Part shown: piece by piece, positions 8,214 to 13,166 of the stretch | Layout of the letters: every line of letters starts with the position of its first letter | Numbering within the stretch: the stretch's first letter is position 1 | Translations under genes and position numbers: made by a program | The notes under the pieces: generated by a model | Databases searched by the model: none | Seen by the model: only the letters and a program-made list of their open reading frames with translations | Told to the model about the DNA's origin: nothing | NCBI GenBank assembly: GCA_020848315.1 | Contig: JADLAH010000282.1 | Location: 1 to 13,166 of the forward strand | Origin: Chitinophagales bacterium | Lineage (GTDB): Bacteria > Bacteroidota > Bacteroidia > Chitinophagales > JADIYW01 | DNA length: 13,166 nucleotides | Reading direction: 5' to 3'

Positions 8214-8347
8214 TCTGCAAAAATTTGGTTAAAGATAAGAAATGGCTGCGATATATTCTGACGCCTCTCTTTTCCTGCTTTCCAACCTGCAATTTGTCGA
8301 TAACTTCCCCACAAAAATCATACGGTCTGACGTATCTTTGTGCTCCC
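8214..8347. other. Divergent intergenic region between permease and pcrA-like helicase
   Basis: 134 bases separating two divergently transcribed genes. It holds the pcrA -7 box near its right end. On the minus strand, toward the permease, I see only a near-match (TATCTTTA, 8237-8230) to the TAnnTTTG box, which lacks the final G and has no TTG at the right distance. A short dyad, ATACG (8320-8324) and CGTAT (8331-8335) with a 6-base spacer, overlaps the pcrA -7 box. No gene is supported here: the frame upstream of the helicase ATG has no ATG and no similarity to the helicase family. Confidence 0.6.
8333..8340 (+). promoter_or_regulatory. Predicted -7 promoter box of the pcrA-like gene, giving a leaderless or near-leaderless mRNA
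   Basis: TATCTTTG is an exact match to the Bacteroidota -7 consensus TAnnTTTG and ends 7 bases before the ATG at 8348. Transcription normally begins only a few bases after this element, so the mRNA should have almost no 5' leader. No TTG is found at the usual -33 spacing; the nearest upstream TTG (8294-8296) is 36 bases away, too far. The same octamer with the same 7-base spacing precedes the DUF3943-like gene. Confidence 0.6.
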
Positions 8348-10693
8348 ATGCGAGAGCTATCCGAACTTAATGAAGCGCAGTTTGATGCCGTTACCAATAT
8401 CCGCGGCCCGGTCATGATTATTGCCGGTCCCGGCTCGGGAAAAACGCGCGTACTGACTTACCGAATCGCCTATCTGATCAGGAACGATATTGATCCGTTT
8501 CGCATCATGGCGCTGACCTTTACCAACAAAGCCTCGGCGGAAATGCGGGAACGTATTGCCCATATTGTTGGCAGTGAAGCGAAGAATCTCTACATGGGTA
8601 CTTTCCACTCTGTGTTCGCACGCATCCTGCGGGCAGAAGCCCATCGCATGGGCTATCCCAACAACTTCACCATCTACGACCCGGACGACGCGAAGAGTTT
8701 GCTGAAAACGATTATCAAAGAAGAAGGACTCAACGACAAAATCTACAAACCGAATATTGTTTATTACAGAATCAGCTCCGCAAAAAATGCGCTTTTGGAC
8801 GCTAAAAAATACCGCGAAAATGCGGAAATGATGGCGGACGATGAGGCCAGTCAGCGGCCGAAAATCGCGGATCTGTATGCCAAATATCAGGAGCGCTGTT
8901 TCAAGGCAGGCGCGATGGACTTCGATGATTTACTGCTGAAAATGTATGAACTGCTCATCCGCTTTCCGGATGTTTTATACAAATACCAGCAACGCTTTTC
9001 CCATCTGCTGATTGATGAGTTTCAGGATACCAACTACGCGCAATATGAGATTGTGAAAATGCTGGCAGCACAACATGAAAATGTGTGTGTGGTGGGCGAC
9101 GACGCACAAAGTATTTACGCGTTCCGCGGCGCCACCATCGAAAATATCCTGAATTTTGAACGCGACTATCCGGATTTGAAAGTATTCAAACTGGAACAAA
9201 ACTACCGTTCCACCGAGCATATTGTTAGTGCGGCCAATGCGATTATCAAACACAACCGCGGACAGTTGCCGAAAGTCATCTGGACAGAAAATACGGGCGG
9301 CGAAAAAATCAGGATATACAAAACCGCCAGCGACACCGATGAAGCGCGGATGGTGGCGGATGCCATTTTCGAGCAAAAGATGCGCCATCACCTGCCACAC
9401 TCTGAGTTCGCCATTCTGTACCGCACCAATGCGCAATCACGTTCGTTTGAGGAAGCTCTGCGCAAACTGAATATTCCATATAAAATCTATGGCGGCCTGT
9501 CTTTCTATCAGCGCAAGGAAGTCAAGGATTTTATCGCCTACCTGCGGGTGGTAGTGAATCCAAATGACGAAGAAGCCCTGAAACGCATCATCAACTATCC
9601 CGTGCGCGGCATCGGCAGCACCAGCATCGACCGGCTGGTGGTGGCGGCAAACGACCACAACCTGCCGTTGTGGCACGTGGTGGAACATCCTGAAATCATG
9701 GAAGACACGCAGACACGTGCCAAGACTTCCATCAAGAATTTCAGCATTATGATTAAAAGTTTCCGTGCTATGCTGGGAACAAAAAATGCCTACGAAATTG
9801 CAGCTTACATCGGCAAGCAGACAGGTCTGATAGATGAATTGTTTAAAGACAAAACCGCTGAGGGCATCGCACGCTACGAGAACGTACAGGAGTTGCTGAA
9901 CGGTATCAAGGAATACACCGTTGCGGAGCCGATTGAATATGCGGAAGATGAAGTAAAACCGGAAAACGACCTGGCGGCCTACCTGCAGCAGATTTCCCTG
10001 CTCACGGACATCGACGACGAGAAAGACGACAACAAGGAGAAGGTGAAACTGATGACTATCCATGCAGCAAAAGGACTGGAGTTTGAGAGTGTGTTTGTGG
10101 TGGGACTCGAAGAAAATCTGTTTCCGTCGATGATGTCGATGAATACGCGGGAAGAACTGGAAGAAGAACGCCGTTTATTTTATGTAGCGGTCACGCGTTC
10201 CAAGAAATTTCTGACATTATCTTATGCGCTGACGCGCTATAAATTCGGACAGTTGAATTATCAGGATCCGAGTCGTTTTATTGAAGAGATAGACGAAAAG
10301 AATACCATTTTCTACGGACCAAAGGAAAAGCCGAAGCCGGCAGTGCCGCCACGCGACGAAGACAACAGCAAGTGGTATCTGAGCAAGACTTTTCAGAAGA
10401 AAGAATTCTCCCGACCCACCAAGCCTGCAGCCGCACCGCCGCCGCAACAGGCGAAGACACCGCCACCGGCCAACCTGACCAATATACGCAACGCAGCGAG
10501 TCAGAGTGCCAGCATCCATTCCGACCTGAAAGATCTGCAGGTGGGCATGCACGTGGTACACGAGAAATTCAATCAGGGAAAAGTGATGCAAATCGAAGGT
10601 GCCGGTGAAAACAAGATTGCCACCATCTTCTTTGAAGGCATCGGCAACAAAAAGATTATGCTGAAATTTGCGAAACTGCAGATTGTCGGATAA
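8348..10693 (+). CDS. pcrA: PcrA/UvrD-type superfamily 1A DNA helicase
   Basis: ATP-dependent 3'-5' DNA helicase acting in nucleotide excision repair, replication restart and removal of stalled RNA polymerase or RecA filaments. The 781-residue product starts at ATG 8348; the frame extends upstream to a TTG at 8225, but that stretch is promoter DNA with no family similarity. All SF1A motifs are present: Walker A GPGSGKT at 26-32, motif Ia A-L-T-F-T-N-K-A, motif II DEFQDT at 222-227, motif III G-D-D-A-Q-S-I-Y-A-F-R-G at 249-260, motif IV Q-N-Y-R-S-T at 283-288, motif V T-I-H-A-A-K-G-L-E near 570-578, and motif VI V-A-V-T-R-S. A proline/lysine-rich linker (about 655-712) joins a C-terminal Tudor-like domain (about 732-781, starting L-Q-V-G-M-H-V-V-H), the segment that binds RNA polymerase in PcrA/UvrD. 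It converges with the next gene with only 4 bases between stops. Confidence 0.96.
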   Translation: MRELSELNEAQFDAVTNIRGPVMIIAGPGSGKTRVLTYRIAYLIRNDIDPFRIMALTFTNKASAEMRERIAHIVGSEAKNLYMGTFHSVFARILRAEAHRMGYPNNFTIYDPDDAKSLLKTIIKEEGLNDKIYKPNIVYYRISSAKNALLDAKKYRENAEMMADDEASQRPKIADLYAKYQERCFKAGAMDFDDLLLKMYELLIRFPDVLYKYQQRFSHLLIDEFQDTNYAQYEIVKMLAAQHENVCVVGDDAQSIYAFRGATIENILNFERDYPDLKVFKLEQNYRSTEHIVSAANAIIKHNRGQLPKVIWTENTGGEKIRIYKTASDTDEARMVADAIFEQKMRHHLPHSEFAILYRTNAQSRSFEEALRKLNIPYKIYGGLSFYQRKEVKDFIAYLRVVVNPNDEEALKRIINYPVRGIGSTSIDRLVVAANDHNLPLWHVVEHPEIMEDTQTRAKTSIKNFSIMIKSFRAMLGTKNAYEIAAYIGKQTGLIDELFKDKTAEGIARYENVQELLNGIKEYTVAEPIEYAEDEVKPENDLAAYLQQISLLTDIDDEKDDNKEKVKLMTIHAAKGLEFESVFVVGLEENLFPSMMSMNTREELEEERRLFYVAVTRSKKFLTLSYALTRYKFGQLNYQDPSRFIEEIDEKNTIFYGPKEKPKPAVPPRDEDNSKWYLSKTFQKKEFSRPTKPAAAPPPQQAKTPPPANLTNIRNAASQSASIHSDLKDLQVGMHVVHEKFNQGKVMQIEGAGENKIATIFFEGIGNKKIMLKFAKLQIVG

Positions 10694-10697
10694 TATT

Positions 10698-11432
10698 TTA
10701 CGGCGCAGCCGTCACCAGATTCGGATTCGGTTGTTTCGCAAAACGGAATCCGTTATTGATGGCAAACATCGGATTGAAGACAGCCACAAAAGCCTTCTCA
10801 TACCAGGTATAACCGTTGTTGGCCATCTTCACACTTGAAAAATGGAATAACTCACCGAGCAGCGAACCCAGTATCGGCGTCACCATCATATCTTGTATAC
10901 TTGGCTGTTCGATGCCTCCTTCGAGCAGATATTCCCACACCATACTTTGTCCGAAACTGAACAACCCGGCCTGCCAGAACGGCGCGCCCTGCGAACGAAG
11001 CGCATTGTAATAATATGCACCCTGATAAGGATGCCCGAGATAATTGATATACCAGTGGTCATCGTCCAGCACAGGTCTTTTGGTGAAAGTCGATTTGTAA
11101 TTGTCTCTGTAATTTCTGATATCGGATTTTTCCCAGTTGCTGATTTTTCCGGGCAATACAAACAGTAACCCGAGTGTTGTGCTCTGAATACCGAGCACCA
11201 TGCCTTCCGCCCGGAGGAATTTTCTACCGAAACAGGCTTGCTCATTTCGCAGCCACAATTGATTGGTCATAGTATCACGGTAAGCCGGATACCATTGCCA
11301 TTTTTTATTTTTTATGATTGCAGGTGCAACGGTATCCTGCACAGTTATCGTATCTGACTGCGCAAATGTATATTGAGCAAATACACACCATACAAATAAG
11401 AACAGGATTTTCAGCGATTTCGGGATATACAT
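10698..11432 (-). CDS. Secreted DUF3943-like protein, function unknown
   Basis: A 244-residue exported protein. A signal peptide (about 1-25: basic start, L-F-L-F-V-W core, A-Q-Y-T-F-A-Q cleavage region) sends it to the periplasm or outer membrane. The conserved core lies at about 122-190: an acidic D-D-D-H-W, then N-Y-L-G-H-P-Y-Q-G-A, Y-N-A-L-R-S-Q-G, W-E-Y-L-L-E, Q-P-S-I-Q-D and T-P-I-L-G. I recognise this pattern, of short amphipathic or hydrophobic turns rather than long helices, as DUF3943, for which I know no established function. Start choice: the frame can begin at TTG 11438, but ATG 11432 sits exactly 7 bases after a TATCTTTG box and the TTG would be next to that box. It is the last of three minus-strand genes, 20 bases after the GtrA-like gene, and may be expressed both from its own promoter and by read-through. 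Confidence 0.8.
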   Translation of the reverse strand: MYIPKSLKILFLFVWCVFAQYTFAQSDTITVQDTVAPAIIKNKKWQWYPAYRDTMTNQLWLRNEQACFGRKFLRAEGMVLGIQSTTLGLLFVLPGKISNWEKSDIRNYRDNYKSTFTKRPVLDDDHWYINYLGHPYQGAYYYNALRSQGAPFWQAGLFSFGQSMVWEYLLEGGIEQPSIQDMMVTPILGSLLGELFHFSSVKMANNGYTWYEKAFVAVFNPMFAINNGFRFAKQPNPNLVTAAP

Positions 11433-11439
11433 TTCCAAA

Positions 11440-11447
11440 CAAAGATA
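11440..11447 (-). promoter_or_regulatory. Predicted -7 promoter box of the DUF3943-like gene
   Basis: Read on the minus strand, TATCTTTG (11447-11440) matches TAnnTTTG exactly and ends 7 bases before the ATG at 11432. It lies in the 20-base gap between the GtrA-like stop and this gene, so the gene probably has a private promoter inside the group and a leaderless transcript. No TTG at -33 is seen; the upstream DNA there is the coding end of the GtrA-like gene. Confidence 0.5.
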
Positions 11448-11452
11448 ATGGA

Positions 11453-11851
11453 TCAGGCGTTCTTTTTAATCCGGAACACCCAGAATCGCTGCAGCATGAA
11501 ATTAAACCCGACAGACACTACCGCATCTACGAGTAGTCGGCTGATTTTATAGTCCATCCCGTAAAACTCCGTCACGACAGTTGTTCCTATACTTTTGAGC
11601 AATACACTACCCAGCACCATGACGGCAAATCTCGGAATCTGTTTGGATTTGGATTCTGCGGAAGCCTCGAATGTCCAATGTCGGTTGATGGTAAAATTGA
11701 CGATTGCGCCAATAAATCCACTGACAACAATAGAAAAAGAATAATGAAACAACCCTAGTTCCGTGAGCAGAATCATCACACCATAATCGACCATACCGCC
11801 GATGAATGCGGAAAGCTGGGCTTTAGCTGCTGTGGTAAGATGCTTTTTCAA
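11453..11851 (-). CDS. GtrA-like four-helix membrane protein, TTG start
   Basis: A 132-residue inner-membrane protein of the GtrA/DPMS2-like family, whose members are thought to help move or present polyprenyl-linked sugars for cell-surface glycosylation. Four hydrophobic helices lie at about 13-31, 37-56, 74-96 and 104-124, the normal size and topology. Two related motifs close helix pairs: N-F-T-I-N-R-H-W-T-F at 52-61 and N-F-M-L-Q-R-F-W-V-F at 117-126, suggesting an internal two-helix repeat. No ATG precedes helix 1: the frame is closed by a TAA four codons upstream of TTG 11851, and the first ATG in frame is residue 20, inside helix 1, so TTG is the likely start. It lies 11 bases after the CDP-alcohol transferase stop, implying co-transcription and perhaps coupled translation. 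No glycosyltransferase accompanies it here. Confidence 0.85.
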   Translation of the reverse strand: MKKHLTTAAKAQLSAFIGGMVDYGVMILLTELGLFHYSFSIVVSGFIGAIVNFTINRHWTFEASAESKSKQIPRFAVMVLGSVLLKSIGTTVVTEFYGMDYKISRLLVDAVVSVGFNFMLQRFWVFRIKKNA

Positions 11852-11862
11852 AACAAATTAGC

Positions 11863-12537
11863 TTATTGTTTCAGTTTTCGTTCTTCAATATCTTTCTGGT
11901 CGGCCAGTTTCAGTACTTTCAGGGAATCGACCGTATTGATAATTATCAGCAATGCTGAACCAACGATACCGAACCAGAACAGGAAATCCGTGATAAATAT
12001 TTCGAGGAACAATGACATCCCTAAGAGAATGCGCGTTTCTGTTGGTCCGAGTGGTCCATCCGCGTCAATCAGATAAATGTCAGTGATTTTGTAACGCATC
12101 AACGCCAAAATGTAGGCATGTCCGTATGTAGCCATGAACAGGAAAGCGGCATATTGACTATCCGGCAGGTAGAAATGAATGGATAACGCCATCAGACCGG
12201 TAGAAATCCAGTCGAGGTTCATATCCAAAATCCAGCCATACCATTTTCTCGGCTGATTGCGATAGTAGGCCATGCGCCCATCGAGTGAGTCGCCCCACCA
12301 CTGAATGGCAAGCCCCACGCAGGCCAATATCATATAGTATTTATTTTGTACGGCCAGCAAAATGGCCACACAAGTCAGCAAACTACCCATGAAACCAATA
12401 GCTGTCAGGACGTTTGGTGTGAAAAAAGGTGGCAATATGCGACAAAAAAATTCAATAACAGCGAATTCGGGCTTATGCAGTATGTTGGTTCTTTTACGGT
12501 TCCTTACCCGTTGTACTGCGCTTTCTTCATTATTCAT
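11863..12537 (-). CDS. CDP-alcohol phosphatidyltransferase family protein
   Basis: An inner-membrane enzyme of the family that joins a CDP-activated alcohol (usually CDP-diacylglycerol) to a second alcohol to make phospholipids. The 224-residue protein has a basic N-terminus, T-P-N-V-L-T leading into the first helix (about 42-62), and about six helices in total. The signature is recognisable: D83-x2-D86-G87-x2-A90 and, downstream, G101-x3-D105-x3-D109, giving the four metal-binding aspartates. The Arg normally following Ala (A-R) is instead Tyr, with Arg two residues later (A90-Y-Y-R93). The acceptor alcohol cannot be assigned: it does not look like the usual phosphatidylserine or phosphatidylglycerophosphate synthases. 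It leads a group with a GtrA-like gene 11 bases downstream. ATG 12537 is preceded by a -7 box and a dyad. Possible roles include an inositol, glycerol or other head-group transferase; this is inference. Confidence 0.88.
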   Translation of the reverse strand: MNNEESAVQRVRNRKRTNILHKPEFAVIEFFCRILPPFFTPNVLTAIGFMGSLLTCVAILLAVQNKYYMILACVGLAIQWWGDSLDGRMAYYRNQPRKWYGWILDMNLDWISTGLMALSIHFYLPDSQYAAFLFMATYGHAYILALMRYKITDIYLIDADGPLGPTETRILLGMSLFLEIFITDFLFWFGIVGSALLIIINTVDSLKVLKLADQKDIEERKLKQ

Positions 12538-12556
12538 AATACCCTATTGTTTTTGT

Positions 12557-12592
12557 GGAGCAAAATTACGGTATTTTTGAAAATTTTGCTCC
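12557..12592. promoter_or_regulatory. Perfect 11-bp inverted repeat overlapping the predicted promoter of the CDP-alcohol transferase group
   Basis: GGAGCAAAATT (12557-12567) and its exact reverse complement AATTTTGCTCC (12582-12592) flank a 14-base spacer; centre-to-centre distance is 25 bases. On the minus strand the left arm contains TAATTTTG (12568-12561), which fits the TAnnTTTG -7 box and lies 23 bases before ATG 12537. Initiation a few bases downstream of that box would leave the dyad out of the transcript, which points to a protein-binding operator rather than an RNA hairpin. If transcription instead starts further upstream, it would be a 5' leader stem. Confidence 0.55.
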
Positions 12593-12617
12593 CTGTACAT
12601 TTCAGATTAACAAACCA

Positions 12618-12649
12618 AACAATTGAAAATCAATTAATTAACAATTGAA
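12618..12649. repeat. 10-bp direct repeat in AT-rich intergenic DNA
   Basis: AACAATTGAA occurs at 12618-12627 and again at 12640-12649, 22 bases apart start to start, about two helical turns. Each copy contains the palindromic CAATTG. The spacer itself holds a CAATTAATTAA segment, so simple AT-rich composition could produce the pattern. It sits about 80-110 bases upstream of the CDP-alcohol transferase start on the minus strand. Confidence 0.4.
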
Positions 12650-12774
12650 GCTAATGATTTAATTATTGTAACTTAACAAATAAATGCAAAATCACAGAAA
12701 CACAGTAACTAAAAACAAGTAGGAAAAAGACACACTGCACACAGCTGACTGACACATTTTATACACTACCGACA

Positions 12775-12804
12775 TAAAAAATCCCGGAACGAGTCCGGGA
12801 TTTT
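12775..12804 (-). terminator. Intrinsic terminator downstream of nrdA
   Basis: An 11-bp perfect stem (AAAATCCCGGA at 12778-12788 and TCCGGGATTTT at 12794-12804) with an ACGAG loop. On the minus strand the stem ends in a run of Ts (through 12776), 22 bases after the nrdA stop. The other orientation also has a short T tract, but no plus-strand gene leads into it. Its strength marks nrdA as the last gene of its transcript. Confidence 0.93.
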
Positions 12805-12825
12805 GTCAGTAAAACTTGTTTTATA

Positions 12826-13166
12826 TTAGCTGCCGCACATTTCGCATTCGCCCGGATTTTCCAGACTGCATACTTTCTGCGCCTGCAGAAACTCATCTAC
12901 GGTCATACCAAATTCTGCTGCTTTTTCTTCGATTGTTTTTTCTTTAATGGCAACAACAGGTTCTGCAAAAATTTCCTGTTGCGCACCGGCTACCTGTTCG
13001 TAGATAGGCGCTACTGCAGCCTGTTTTTCCACCGGTTTCTCCACTTCGCCTTCCACTTTCACCTGTTTTGCTTTCGACATATCCACGGTGAATTTGATTG
13101 GGTCGACGGCAGGACGGGAACGCAGGTAATACATACCCGTTTTCAATCCTTTTTCCCATGCATAGA
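12826..13166 (-). CDS. nrdA: Class I ribonucleoside-diphosphate reductase, large (alpha) subunit, C-terminal part
   Basis: C-terminal 113 residues of the catalytic subunit that reduces ribonucleotides to deoxyribonucleotides in the cytoplasm. The frame is open to the window edge; upstream residues read Y-A-W-E-K-G before L-K-T-G-M-Y-Y-L-R, a conserved alpha-subunit segment near the end of the ten-stranded barrel, so the gene continues outside and the TTG at 13146 is internal. After K-F-T-V-D comes a linker rich in V, K, E, A and Q, then a short predicted helix ([15 protein letters not shown]), and a tail ending C-E-M-C-G-S. The CxxC pair is the mobile redox shuttle that re-reduces the active site from thioredoxin or glutaredoxin. 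A strong terminator follows 22 bases later; the beta subunit gene is not within view. Confidence 0.93.
   Translation of the reverse strand, partial: YAWEKGLKTGMYYLRSRPAVDPIKFTVDMSKAKQVKVEGEVEKPVEKQAAVAPIYEQVAGAQQEIFAEPVVAIKEKTIEEKAAEFGMTVDEFLQAQKVCSLENPGECEMCGS

Larger units (their letters stand above)
12538..12825. other. 288-base AT-rich intergenic region between nrdA and the CDP-alcohol transferase gene
   Basis: Non-coding stretch downstream of nrdA and upstream of the CDP-alcohol transferase group, both on the minus strand. It contains the nrdA terminator (12775-12804), the direct repeat, and the promoter with its dyad, all listed separately. Between about 12650 and 12770 I see nothing further: no open frame with credible coding character, no RNA gene and no other strong hairpin. 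Confidence 0.6.

Noticed and set aside
8225..8347. N-terminal extension of the helicase from TTG 8225
   Set aside because: The extra 41 residues have no helicase similarity and overlap an exact -7 promoter box placed for ATG 8348.
9437..10063. A 208-codon minus-strand open frame antisense to the helicase
   Set aside because: Fully covered by conserved helicase sequence between motifs IV and V, with no promoter box or recognisable family; treated as a shadow, as are similar antisense frames at 3547-4023 and 4126-4569.
10700..10712. ACGGC-GCA-GCCGT hairpin at the convergent pcrA/DUF3943 gene ends
   Set aside because: It lies in the last codons of the DUF3943-like gene, has a 5-bp stem with a 3-base loop, and no T tract follows in either direction.
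1..13166. CRISPR arrays, IS elements, tRNA or rRNA genes, prophage or toxin-antitoxin modules
   Set aside because: No spaced repeat arrays, transposase or integrase motifs, terminal inverted repeats with target duplications, or structured RNA signatures were found on either strand.

Overview
The window reads as a chromosomal segment of a Bacteroidota bacterium (Chitinophaga/Sphingobacteria-like; genus not determinable from sequence alone). Supporting signs are Bacteroidota-type -7 promoter boxes (TAnnTTTG) instead of sigma70 boxes, almost no Shine-Dalgarno sequences, signal peptides ending in A-Q, a short phosphatidylserine decarboxylase, and a secreted DUF3943-like protein. I see no tRNA, rRNA, CRISPR, IS element, phage gene or integrase. 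This looks like housekeeping and envelope chromosome rather than an island.

Layout, left to right. (1) Plus strand, 1-3339: two tandem, paralogous long-chain acyl-CoA synthetases. The first is cut by the left edge. The second starts 2 bases after the first stops, and a strong intrinsic terminator (3371-3402) closes the operon. (2) Plus strand, 3415-6085: a secreted DNA/RNA non-specific endonuclease with an extra C-terminal OB-fold-like domain, then a multi-pass GT-C (GT39/ArnT-like) membrane glycosyltransferase. (3) Minus strand, 8213-6101: a solitary OppC/DppC-type ABC permease with an unusually long extracytoplasmic loop, then phosphatidylserine decarboxylase (psd) behind its own promoter. 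(4) Plus strand, 8348-10693: a PcrA/UvrD superfamily 1 helicase with a C-terminal Tudor-like domain. It is transcribed divergently from the permease and convergently with the next group. (5) Minus strand, 12537-10698: a compact group of a CDP-alcohol phosphatidyltransferase, a GtrA-like four-helix membrane protein and a secreted DUF3943-like protein. (6) A 288-base AT-rich intergenic region with a perfect 11-bp dyad at a promoter, a 10-bp direct repeat and a strong terminator. (7) Minus strand, right edge: the C-terminal end of the class I ribonucleotide reductase large subunit (nrdA).

A common theme is membrane lipid and envelope metabolism: fatty acid activation, phosphatidylethanolamine formation, a second CDP-alcohol head-group transferase, a GtrA-like flippase-type protein and a polyprenyl-sugar-type glycosyltransferase. 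DNA and nucleotide functions (nuclease, helicase, ribonucleotide reductase) are mixed in. I found no clearly new multi-gene system. The most noteworthy signals are regulatory: two genes share an identical TATCTTTG-N7-ATG start architecture that predicts leaderless mRNAs, and a perfect dyad overlaps the promoter of the CDP-alcohol transferase group. Protein-level oddities are the nuclease-OB fusion, the altered CDP-alcohol transferase motif and the internal repeat in the GtrA-like protein.
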